A DNA stretch of 6,511 nucleotides. It comes from Chthoniobacterales bacterium. GTDB taxonomy: Bacteria; Verrucomicrobiota; Verrucomicrobiia; Chthoniobacterales; UBA10450. Shown piece by piece: positions 1 through 5,598 of the stretch (the stretch's first letter is position 1; every line of letters starts with the position of its first letter). The notes below the pieces were generated by a model. That model did no database searches and was not told the DNA's origin. It saw only the letters and a list, made by a program, of their open reading frames with translations. The stretch is taken from NCBI GenBank assembly GCA_013694945.1, contig JACDBM010000033.1, positions 1 to 6,511 on the forward strand, in the 5' to 3' direction. A program made the position numbers and the translations under genes.

Positions 1-702
1 TAATTTATCGAGCATCGCCCGTGTCTCGCCATCATCAGCCCGCACCTGCAGCGCAATGATGCCTTGGCCCCCGGCCGGCAAAAACTCCGCGCGAGACAGA
101 ACTGCTACGCCCAGCGTTTCGCCGTCGAAGGAAATCTGGCCGCGCGCACAATCAAACCCCAGCCGCTCGAGCCCGGCGCGCGCCAGGATAACACCGTCCC
201 ACGCGTTCTCTTTCAATTTGCGCAGCCGCGTAGGAACATTCCCACGCAGCTCCGGCACATTCAGATCAGGCCGGACCCAGCGGAGTTGATTCTGTCGCCG
301 GACACTCCCGGTGGCCACCGTTCCTCCCAGCCTTACCGATTCCAAGCCTGCGTCACCTTTTGTCACTAGCACGTCTTCAACCGCCGCACGGGGCAGAGCC
401 GTGACTATCTTCAACCCTGCCCTCGCATCACTCGGCAGATCCTTTGCGCTATGCACCGCAACGTGGATTTTCCCGTCAAGCAGCGCGCGCTCAATTGCGC
501 TTGTAAACAAACCTTTCCGTCCCGCCCATTGATCGACTGGCTCTTCGCGACCGCTCTTCTCATCGCCACGCGTGCTGATGATTTTTACCTCTACCAACAA
601 ATCCGGCGCGGCGTTTCGAAGGGCGCTTTCGACCAGTTGCGTCTGCGCACGAGCGAGTTCGCTGCCACGTGTTCCGAGCACGATTCTGTCAGAGACACGC
701 AT
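1..702 (-). CDS. hemC: Hydroxymethylbilane synthase (porphobilinogen deaminase), 3' end cut by window edge
   Basis: This cytoplasmic enzyme joins four porphobilinogen molecules into hydroxymethylbilane, using a covalently bound dipyrromethane cofactor. The visible 234 residues show the family signatures in order: an N-terminal LGTRGSELA segment (9-17), VHSAKDLP (83-90) whose Asp88 corresponds to the catalytic Asp84 of E. coli HemC, the substrate-binding TGSVRRQ (131-137; the family usually has GTSSLRRQ), LRGNVPTRL (152-160), and a PAGGQG segment (209-214). The family is normally about 310 residues, so about 75 are outside the window, including the Cys that carries the cofactor. The ATG at 702-700 is secure because an in-frame TAG lies four codons upstream (712-714) and an AGGA ribosome site sits 7 nt before it. 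It follows hemA on the same strand after 110 bp, so it is probably in the same operon. Recognition is very firm. Confidence 0.96.
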   Translation of the reverse strand, partial: MRVSDRIVLGTRGSELARAQTQLVESALRNAAPDLLVEVKIISTRGDEKSGREEPVDQWAGRKGLFTSAIERALLDGKIHVAVHSAKDLPSDARAGLKIVTALPRAAVEDVLVTKGDAGLESVRLGGTVATGSVRRQNQLRWVRPDLNVPELRGNVPTRLRKLKENAWDGVILARAGLERLGFDCARGQISFDGETLGVAVLSRAEFLPAGGQGIIALQVRADDGETRAMLDKL

Positions 703-709
703 CGAGCGT

Positions 710-713
710 TCCT
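710..713 (-). promoter_or_regulatory. Ribosome binding site of hemC
   Basis: AGGA on the minus strand with a 7-nt spacer to the hemC ATG at 702. Together with the in-frame TAG at 712-714 it fixes the hemC start. Confidence 0.6.
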
Positions 714-735
714 AAGGGGCTGGATCAGATGAAGC

Positions 736-776
736 GTGAGGAATGGCCTGGGTAGCGCACGCCATCCTTTGCTCAC
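736..776 (-). other. Imperfect stem-loop between hemA and hemC
   Basis: Inside the 110-bp hemA-hemC spacer, GTGAG (736-740) is complementary to CTCAC (772-776) and, further in, ATGGC (743-747) is complementary to GCCAT (761-765), leaving a 13-nt loop and a few unpaired bases between the two stems. No U-run follows on the minus strand, so it does not look like an intrinsic terminator. It could be an mRNA processing or stability element, or simply chance. No folding energy was computed. Confidence 0.3.
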
Positions 777-784
777 CATTTATC

Positions 785-793
785 TTATCCACA
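785..793 (+). promoter_or_regulatory. Perfect DnaA-box 9-mer in the hemA-hemC spacer
   Basis: TTATCCACA is an exact match to the high-affinity E. coli DnaA box. It lies in the most AT-rich part of the hemA-hemC spacer, 20 bp past the hemA stop. I saw no second box nearby, so this is not an origin by itself. It could bind DnaA as a regulatory or titration site, or be coincidental. Confidence 0.35.
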
Positions 794-812
794 ACACTAG
801 AAGCGGATTGCC

Positions 813-1889
813 TTAGGATTCGGAGATCCGCAGCGGGGGCTCGGCGATCACCGCAGGTCCAACGTTGCTTCCGCGGCGGGAACTACCTTCCTCGCGTCGC
901 AGCCATCTCCCAAACTCCGCCACATGCGTGGCGATGATCTGTTCTCCCGCGGCCACTTGCTGCCGGCGTAAGGCGAGCGATTGCTCGGCAATGGATTGCA
1001 GCGAATCGATATCGTAGAGAAAAACGCCTTCCAATTCATTTACATCCGGCGCCACGTCCCGCGGCACCGCAATATCGATAATGAAGAGCGGGCGCTCCCA
1101 GCGTTCGCGTAGAACGGGCGCGAGCTTCTCGCGCGTCAGGAGCGGCTCCTCTGCCGCCGTGGAGGAGATCAGGATGTCGATTTCGCGGCACTCATTCTCC
1201 CAGGCGGTAAAAGGCACGGCGCGGCCGCCCACCAGAGCAGCCAGCCTCTCCGCGCGCTCGCGCGAGCGATTGGTTACCCTGAGATCCGTGACCCCGCGAG
1301 ACATAAGCGCACGCGCCGTGCGTTCACTCGTCTCACCCGCGCCGAGGACGAGCACTTTGCGACGCGTCAGTTCGCCAAAAATCTTTCCGGCGAGGTCGAC
1401 CGCGACGGAACCAATCGAAACCGCGCCGCGCGTAATGTCCGTGTAAGTGCGGACCTGTTTGGCGACCCGGAATGCACCTTGGAAAAGCCGATGCAGCAAT
1501 GGTCCCGCACCTCCCAGGCGGCGGGCCGTTTCATAAGCCTGCTTTGTTTGTCCCAGCACCTCCGTCTCTCCCACCACCATGGAATCCAGCCCGCACGCCA
1601 CACGGAAGAGATGCTGCACACACGCCTCACTTTCGTATCGGTAAAAGGCGTCCAAACCTTCACTCGCAGCGGAATTCGAGACAGTAAGATATTGGGCAAG
1701 CCGGGCGTTTTCGATCGCCCTTTCGGCGACGCCATAAACCTCGACGCGGTTGCAGGTGGAGAGCAGGAGCGCCTCGGTGCAGCCGAGGGTTTCGCAGAGC
1801 GCCTCGTTATCGGTCCGCGCATATCGCTCGCGTGTCTCGACATTGGCCGTGTGATGGCTGAGGCCGACGCAGAAGAGATTCATCGGCAT
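813..1889 (-). CDS. hemA: Glutamyl-tRNA reductase, short form lacking the C-terminal dimerisation domain
   Basis: This enzyme reduces glutamyl-tRNA(Glu) with NADPH to glutamate-1-semialdehyde, the first committed step of the C5 route to haem. The 358-residue product has the catalytic domain with GLSHHTA (9-15) and the nucleophile Cys46 in STCNR (44-48), the GLDSMVVGETEVLGQ segment (100-114), and the NADPH-binding domain with VLGAGETSE (181-189), TNRSRERAE (206-214) and ISSTAAEEP (241-249). IDIAVPRDV (271-279) and FLYDIDSLQ (290-298) lead into the long linking helix, which runs out at FGRWLRREE (326-334). The family is usually about 410-430 residues. Here only 28 unrelated-looking residues follow, and the dimerisation domain is absent. 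The first ATG (1889) overlaps the TGA of the upstream membrane-protein gene as TGATG and has AAAGG 8 nt before it. A second in-frame ATG at 1883 is a less likely alternative. The reading frame also stays open upstream through the neighbouring gene, but that part is not coding. Confidence 0.95.
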   Translation of the reverse strand: MPMNLFCVGLSHHTANVETRERYARTDNEALCETLGCTEALLLSTCNRVEVYGVAERAIENARLAQYLTVSNSAASEGLDAFYRYESEACVQHLFRVACGLDSMVVGETEVLGQTKQAYETARRLGGAGPLLHRLFQGAFRVAKQVRTYTDITRGAVSIGSVAVDLAGKIFGELTRRKVLVLGAGETSERTARALMSRGVTDLRVTNRSRERAERLAALVGGRAVPFTAWENECREIDILISSTAAEEPLLTREKLAPVLRERWERPLFIIDIAVPRDVAPDVNELEGVFLYDIDSLQSIAEQSLALRRQQVAAGEQIIATHVAEFGRWLRREEGSSRRGSNVGPAVIAEPPLRISES

Positions 1890-2677
1890 CAGGTAGGCCT
1901 TTGCGAAACGAAGGTGATCGCCCAAAGCACCGAGACCGCCGCACTGAACGCGACGACGCAGAGCGCGGCCACGTGCTTGGGCGTGAGCCGGAAAAGATGC
2001 CGGCCCTGGAGCAATGCACCGTAGAAAAGCCAGACCGCGATCGCGCAGGCGATCTTCAACCGGGGCAATGGCTGGCCGGTAAAGAAGCCGCTTATCAGTC
2101 CGGCGGTGTAGAGTCCAAACCCGAGCCAAAGCAGACGCGTGATCGCAGCAAAAAGGTCGGTGAGCGGCGGCAGGTGATGAAAGACAGAGTGGAGCTGATG
2201 AGTTTTTAGTTGCCGCTCCTGCAGCAGGTACATCAGCCCGGCTACACAGGCCAGGGCAAAGGCGCCGTAGGCGACGATGGACATCGAAGCGTGGAATTCC
2301 AGCCAGGGATTCACGACGATCTTCGCCGGGCTGGGCCGGTCGATTGGCGCGAGCAGAGCGTAGACCTGAATCAACAGAACAAGCGGAGCCGTAAAGGCGC
2401 CCATCAGCGAGAGGCGATACGCGGGCCCCACGGCCATGTAAATTAAGGCGACCGACCAGGCCATGAAGATGAAGACCTCGAAGAGGTTGGTCAGCGGGCA
2501 GCGGCCAAGAGCATTTCCGCGCACCCAAAGGAAAGCTGTCTGCAACGCAAACCCGCTCGCGATGGCCACGAAATTGGAACGTCCTGGCCGGAAGACTCCG
2601 CCGCGAATCAGCAACGCCGTGCGAAGAACCGCGAAGGAAAAGCAGAGAGTTGAGGCGACGAGGAACAGTCGATCCAT
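1889..2677 (-). CDS. HemX/CcsA-like polytopic membrane protein (cytochrome c assembly family)
   Basis: This is a 262-residue integral membrane protein of the CcsA/CcmF/ResC superfamily, with about eight hydrophobic segments (near 3-24, 37-53, 65-83, 92-110, 129-151, 175-198, 208-226 and 236-256). Family landmarks are CPLTNLFEVFIFMAW (60-74), the PWLEFH segment with His129 (124-129), YLLQERQLK (150-158) and LPPLTDL (169-175). The tryptophan-rich WWD haem-handling motif of true CcsA proteins, expected near 193-217, is not present. That and the position directly before hemA and hemC fit HemX better than a cytochrome c lyase subunit. In Bacillus subtilis HemX sits in the hem operon and affects the amount of HemA protein, so a similar role is inferred here. 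The start at 2677 is bounded by an in-frame TAG at 2690-2692. No Shine-Dalgarno site is visible. A true ccsA assignment cannot be excluded. Confidence 0.85.
   Translation of the reverse strand: MDRLFLVASTLCFSFAVLRTALLIRGGVFRPGRSNFVAIASGFALQTAFLWVRGNALGRCPLTNLFEVFIFMAWSVALIYMAVGPAYRLSLMGAFTAPLVLLIQVYALLAPIDRPSPAKIVVNPWLEFHASMSIVAYGAFALACVAGLMYLLQERQLKTHQLHSVFHHLPPLTDLFAAITRLLWLGFGLYTAGLISGFFTGQPLPRLKIACAIAVWLFYGALLQGRHLFRLTPKHVAALCVVAFSAAVSVLWAITFVSQRPT
1898..1902 (-). promoter_or_regulatory. Ribosome binding site of hemA
   Basis: AAAGG on the minus strand, inside the last codons of the upstream gene and 8 nt before the ATG at 1889. It favours that ATG over the one at 1883. Confidence 0.5.
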
Positions 2678-2678
2678 C

Positions 2679-2704
2679 GAGGCGCCACTCTAAAAGAGCG
2701 CCTC
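2679..2704. repeat. 7-bp inverted repeat over the putative promoter of the haem operon
   Basis: GAGGCGC (2679-2685) and its exact reverse complement GCGCCTC (2698-2704) flank a 12-base spacer that contains the putative -10 box (2687-2692) of the minus-strand operon. A second, overlapping pair, CTCT (2688-2691) and AGAG (2695-2698), lies inside. It could be a repressor operator or an RNA hairpin. Read on the plus strand it is followed by a T-rich stretch, so it might also end stray antisense transcription. No regulator can be named. Confidence 0.35.
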
Positions 2705-2715
2705 TTTCTTGGCAA
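2687..2715 (-). promoter_or_regulatory. Putative sigma70-type promoter of the hemX-hemA-hemC operon
   Basis: On the minus strand TTGCCA (2715-2710, five of six to the -35 consensus) and TAGAGT (2692-2687, four of six to the -10 consensus) are separated by exactly 17 bp. Transcription would be expected to start near 2680, only about three bases before the ATG at 2677. This would give an almost leaderless mRNA and fits the absence of a ribosome site. Confidence 0.4.
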
Positions 2716-2739
2716 ACTCAGGCCCACCCGCCGCGACCG

Positions 2740-2767
2740 TTGACCTTTCTGCCCCAGTCGCTAGCAT
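2740..2767 (+). promoter_or_regulatory. Putative sigma70-type promoter of apt
   Basis: TTGACC (2740-2745, five of six to the -35 consensus) and TAGCAT (2762-2767, four of six to the -10 consensus) are separated by 16 bp. A start site seven bases beyond the -10 box would fall on the apt ATG at 2774, predicting a leaderless message, in line with the lack of a Shine-Dalgarno sequence. Confidence 0.4.
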
Positions 2768-2773
2768 CCCGCG

Positions 2774-3304
2774 ATGCCTCCGGAGACAGTCGAAAGATTG
2801 CGCAACGCCATCCGTGATGTTCTGGATTTTCCAAAGCCGGGAATTGTCTTCAAGGACATCACCCCGGTTCTTGGTCATGGGACCCTTTTCCGCGAGGCAA
2901 TCGATCTGTTTCTGGAGCGTTGCCGGACTCAGGAGATCGATAAAATCGTGTGCATCGACGCGCGCGGTTTTCTTTTCGGATCCGCGGTGGCCTACGCGCT
3001 GGGGGTCGGTCTGATTCCGATCCGGAAAAAAGGGAAACTGCCCTACAAAACGCAACGTGCAGCCTACGCCCTCGAATACGGCGAAGCCGAAATTGAAATG
3101 CATGTTGATTGCCTCGAGCCGGGCGAACGCATTGTGCTGATCGATGACCTGCTCGCGACGGGCGGAACTTCTGCTTCCGCCATCACGCTGATCACCGCCA
3201 TCGGCGGCGTCCTGGTGGAAGCGCAATTTCTGATTGAGCTCGAGTTTCTGCACGGACGCGAAAAACTGGAGCCCACGCCGGTCATTTCGTTTTTGAAGTA
3301 CTGA
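2774..3304 (+). CDS. apt: Adenine phosphoribosyltransferase
   Basis: This cytoplasmic purine-salvage enzyme converts adenine and PRPP to AMP and pyrophosphate. The 176-residue product matches the usual length (about 170-185). The conserved blocks are present in order: DFPKPGIVFKDITP (18-31), the IDARGFLFG loop (61-69), IPIRKKGKLP (81-90), YALEYGEAEIEMH (98-110), and the PRPP-binding motif VLIDDLLATGGTS (121-133), whose acidic pair Asp124-Asp125 and following ATGGTS loop are intact. The ATG at 2774 is the first possible start after an in-frame TAG at 2762-2764. No Shine-Dalgarno sequence precedes it. It diverges from the haem operon across 96 bp and converges on hemW. It has no obvious pathway link to either and looks like an independent single-gene unit. 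Confidence 0.96.
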   Translation: MPPETVERLRNAIRDVLDFPKPGIVFKDITPVLGHGTLFREAIDLFLERCRTQEIDKIVCIDARGFLFGSAVAYALGVGLIPIRKKGKLPYKTQRAAYALEYGEAEIEMHVDCLEPGERIVLIDDLLATGGTSASAITLITAIGGVLVEAQFLIELEFLHGREKLEPTPVISFLKY

Positions 3305-3361
3305 GGGCGATTGCGCTTTCCGTCTTCAGGAATGGCAGCGCTCCTCTTGTTACGCGCGCCC
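3305..3361 (+). terminator. Possible terminator structure between convergent apt and hemW
   Basis: The 65-bp spacer between the two stop codons can form a stem: GCGCT (3313-3317) with AGCGC (3337-3341), continued inward by TTCC (3318-3321) with GGAA (3329-3332) around a 7-nt loop, with a 4-nt bulge (3333-3336). A pyrimidine-rich TCCTCTTGTT follows on the plus strand. An outer pair, GGGCG (3305-3309) with CGCCC (3357-3361), could close the whole element. The T-run is weak, so this is a tentative terminator, probably serving apt. Confidence 0.35.
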
Positions 3362-3369
3362 GTTGCAAG

Positions 3370-4539
3370 TTAGATAAAGGCTTCGGCCACGGAATCGGCA
3401 AGCAGCTTTCCTCTGGGCGTTAGAACGAATCGACTCTCCTCTTCGCGCAGCAAACCAAGCTCGACAAATTCGTCGCGCTGGCTCTGTTCTCGCAGCCACT
3501 CCGTGGGAATTCCCCAGCGAGTGCGCAGTCCCAGCGCGATCTGCTCGGCGCGCTTTGTCGCAGGAGTGAGCTTTTCGACCGAGGCCACGGGTGAGCTGCT
3601 GGCGAGAACTCGGTCGCTGTAGCTCCGGTAATCGCAAACGTTCTGCCAACGCTCCGCGGCGACCGTCGAGAACGCACTCGGGCCGATGCCCAGGTAATCT
3701 TTACCCGCCCAGTAGGCGCGGTTATGAATCGATTCCTTTCCGGGACGCGCGTAGTTCGAGACCTCGTATTGCGCATATTCGGCGGCTTCGAGGACGCGCA
3801 TCGCCGTCTCGAAAAACGCGGCGTCCGTCTCCACATCAACCCGGTATTCGCCGTTGCGCTGGCGGAGGAAAAAATCGGTGTCCTCTTCGTACGTGAGGCA
3901 ATAGGCAGAGACGTGATCCGGGGCCAGCGAGACCGTTCGTTGCAGCGTCTCCTCCCATTGCGCCAGCGATTGGCCGGGCAATCCAAACATTAGATCAATG
4001 CTGATGTTCTCCAGGCCCACCTCTCGCAGAAGATAAAAAGACGCTTCGGCTTGCGCGGAATTGTGCTCGCGACCGAGCACCGTGAGGAGCGCGTCATCCC
4101 AGGATTGCACGCCGAGGCTTACGCGCGTGACGCCGGCGCTCTTCAGCAGCGCCGCTTTGCGGCGCGAGACGCTGCCAGGATTAGCCTCGATCGTCCACTC
4201 AGCGACTCGCGAAAGATCGGTCCGTTCGCCCAATCCTGCACAGAGAAAGTCGAGCTGCGCGGTCGAAAGCGCGGTCGGGGTGCCTCCGCCGAAGAAAATG
4301 GTTTCGAACTCCAGACGGCAACGCTCGCTCAACATCTCCAGCTCGCTGAGGAGTGCCTCGCAAAACCGTTGCGTTTGTGCAGGATCCGCGCGCTCCTTGT
4401 AGAATGCGCAGTAGGGGCAGATGCGGGCGCAGAAAGGAATGTGGACGTAGAGGTGTCGAACAGTCGCGTTCAAAGTCGGGCGTTGAACCTTGGACGCGGG
4501 ACGCGGAACGTTCCCGGCTGCTTCTCCTGTCGTTGCCAC
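3370..4539 (-). CDS. hemW: HemW-type radical SAM protein (haem chaperone, formerly called HemN-like)
   Basis: This is a radical SAM protein of the HemN/HemW family. The cluster motif reads CARICPYCAFYK (37-48), with Cys37, Cys41 and Cys44 and no fourth Cys two residues later, so it is the HemW type and not a coproporphyrinogen dehydrogenase. Other landmarks are GGGTPT (84-89, SAM binding), EANPGS (118-123), SLGVQSWDD (141-149), DLMFGLPGQ (182-190) and the HemW hallmark HNRAYW (272-277). HemW binds haem and is thought to deliver it to membrane targets such as respiratory enzymes. The 389-residue length from the GTG at 4539 is slightly long. Homologues usually start only a few residues before the LYVHIPFC block, here at 30. 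A TTG at 4473 (Leu23) would give 367 residues and is a serious alternative, since the extra 22 residues lie mostly over a heptamer repeat. There is no clear ribosome site for either start. Confidence 0.92.
   Translation of the reverse strand: MATTGEAAGNVPRPASKVQRPTLNATVRHLYVHIPFCARICPYCAFYKERADPAQTQRFCEALLSELEMLSERCRLEFETIFFGGGTPTALSTAQLDFLCAGLGERTDLSRVAEWTIEANPGSVSRRKAALLKSAGVTRVSLGVQSWDDALLTVLGREHNSAQAEASFYLLREVGLENISIDLMFGLPGQSLAQWEETLQRTVSLAPDHVSAYCLTYEEDTDFFLRQRNGEYRVDVETDAAFFETAMRVLEAAEYAQYEVSNYARPGKESIHNRAYWAGKDYLGIGPSAFSTVAAERWQNVCDYRSYSDRVLASSSPVASVEKLTPATKRAEQIALGLRTRWGIPTEWLREQSQRDEFVELGLLREEESRFVLTPRGKLLADSVAEAFI
4464..4512. repeat. Degenerate heptanucleotide tandem repeat at the hemW 5' end
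   Basis: On the minus strand seven consecutive 7-base units run without a gap: AACGTTC, CGCGTCC, CGCGTCC, AAGGTTC, AACGCCC, GACTTTG, AACGCGA. Two units are identical, and most others share a purine-purine start and a -GTTC or -GTCC ending. Such heptamer arrays are typical of spacer DNA in some bacterial groups, which suggests the hemW coding region may begin at or after its end. Confidence 0.45.
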
Positions 4540-4551
4540 TAGCCCAATATC

Positions 4552-5598
4552 TTGTTCTTCCGACTTTTAGCGCTGCTTTTTTTCTCCATCGCCACCCGAA
4601 GTCTTGCGCAGAGCGCGCAGGCAACGGCCACTCCTTCGATCGTCTATTCGGTGAAAAATCCGGCTGCGATCGCACAATACCGGACCAACCCGCCAATCGT
4701 GCACGGCATGGTGAACCAACTCCTCCTTGGCGTCACCGGCCAGCCGAATATCGCGCAGGCGTGGCGGACTCTTGTTTCTCCGGAGGACAAAGTGGGCATC
4801 AAAATTTCAGCCGCAGGCGGTGAATTGTTTACCACTCACCGCGATGTGGTGGAGGCGATCGTCGATGGACTGGCGGCGGCGGGAATCCCGCGCCGGAGCA
4901 TTATTGTCTGGGATCGGCAACTTGGTGGAATCGAAGAAGCGGGCTTTCGGCGCCGTGCCGAGGGCTATCAACTACTCTCAATCGAGCCGCGTGACGGCTA
5001 CGATGCGAAGGCGACCTTCAGCGCGCCAGTGATGGGCAAGCTCATCTGGGGTGACCTGGCTTACATTCCCCGCCGCGGAGAAAGCCCGCTGAATTCCGAG
5101 CGAGAAAACATCAGCAATCTGAGTCATTTCGCCAGACTGGTGAGCTCCCAAGTCACCCGGATCATCAACGTGCCTGTAATGAGCGACCACACCGCCGCCG
5201 GCCTGGCCGGTTGTCTTTACAACGTCACTCTGCCGAACATTGATAACTGGCGGCGCTTCACGCAATACGAGACGCTGGGCGCGTTTGGCATGGCCGAGAT
5301 CTACGCGGACCCGGTCATTCGCAGCAAGGTGGTATTGAACATCATGGATGGCTTGGTCGCCGCGTACGCCGGCGGACCAGAGTCGCATCCGAGTTACGCG
5401 GTACACGAAGCGACATTGCTGGCGAGCAAAGATCCTGTGGCGATCGATGCGCTTGCGCTCAGGCGCATCGAGCAGTTGCGTGCCGAGGCCAAGCTACCGA
5501 AGATCGGCGCGCGCGCCGCGCACGTCGCGATGGCTGGACAAATGGGCCTCGGCAACGGGGATCTCGCTCGCATCGAGGTCAGGGTTCTTCGCCCATGA
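4552..5598 (+). CDS. Secreted DUF362 family protein
   Basis: This 348-residue protein carries a DUF362 domain (Pfam PF04015), whose biochemical role is not established. Residues 1-19 form a clear Sec signal peptide: Arg4, a hydrophobic stretch LLALLFFSIA (5-14), and a likely cut after SLA (17-19), so the mature protein should be periplasmic. Domain landmarks are SPEDKVGIKISA (76-87), VVEAIVDGLAAAGIP (99-113), RIINVPVMSDHTAAGL (203-218), NVTLPNIDN (224-232) and LLASKDPVAIDALAL (289-303). There is no cysteine cluster, so the Fe-S form seen in some relatives is unlikely. The start is a TTG at 4552: an in-frame TAG at 4540-4542 leaves almost no room upstream, and the signal peptide begins right here. 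No ribosome site is visible. The gene overlaps the downstream squalene/phytoene synthase gene by four bases, indicating co-expression. Confidence 0.85.
   Translation: MFFRLLALLFFSIATRSLAQSAQATATPSIVYSVKNPAAIAQYRTNPPIVHGMVNQLLLGVTGQPNIAQAWRTLVSPEDKVGIKISAAGGELFTTHRDVVEAIVDGLAAAGIPRRSIIVWDRQLGGIEEAGFRRRAEGYQLLSIEPRDGYDAKATFSAPVMGKLIWGDLAYIPRRGESPLNSERENISNLSHFARLVSSQVTRIINVPVMSDHTAAGLAGCLYNVTLPNIDNWRRFTQYETLGAFGMAEIYADPVIRSKVVLNIMDGLVAAYAGGPESHPSYAVHEATLLASKDPVAIDALALRRIEQLRAEAKLPKIGARAAHVAMAGQMGLGNGDLARIEVRVLRP

Noticed and set aside
591..779. Small minus-strand frame overlapping the hemC start
   Set aside because: It is out of frame with hemC, covers its conserved N-terminus, and has no ribosome site or known features.
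785..793. A replication origin at the DnaA box
   Set aside because: Only one box was seen, with no cluster of boxes, no large AT-rich unwinding region and no dnaA or dnaN nearby.
703..812. A separate promoter for hemC in the AT-rich spacer
   Set aside because: Some -10-like strings (TAAGAT, GATAAA) occur on the minus strand, but none has a -35 match at a suitable distance.
1479..2024. 181-codon plus-strand frame antisense to hemA and the end of hemX
   Set aside because: It is a shadow of the well-conserved hemA frame, with no recognisable protein features.
1890..2528. The hemA reading frame stays open for more than 200 codons upstream, across the HemX gene, giving a 571-codon frame
   Set aside because: The extension is Arg/Ala/Pro-rich with no family features, the HemX frame over the same DNA is a clear membrane protein, and hemA has a good ATG with a ribosome site at 1889. 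It is a GC-bias artefact.
2690..3253. 187-codon minus-strand frame opposite apt
   Set aside because: It overlaps the firmly identified apt gene and has no recognisable domain.
3370..4539. Naming the radical SAM gene hemN (oxygen-independent coproporphyrinogen dehydrogenase)
   Set aside because: The cluster motif lacks the fourth Cys of true HemN (CxxxCxxCxC), and the HNRAYW motif marks HemW.
4051..4542. 163-codon plus-strand frame antisense to hemW
   Set aside because: It is a shadow of the radical-SAM coding region, and its composition follows the opposite strand.
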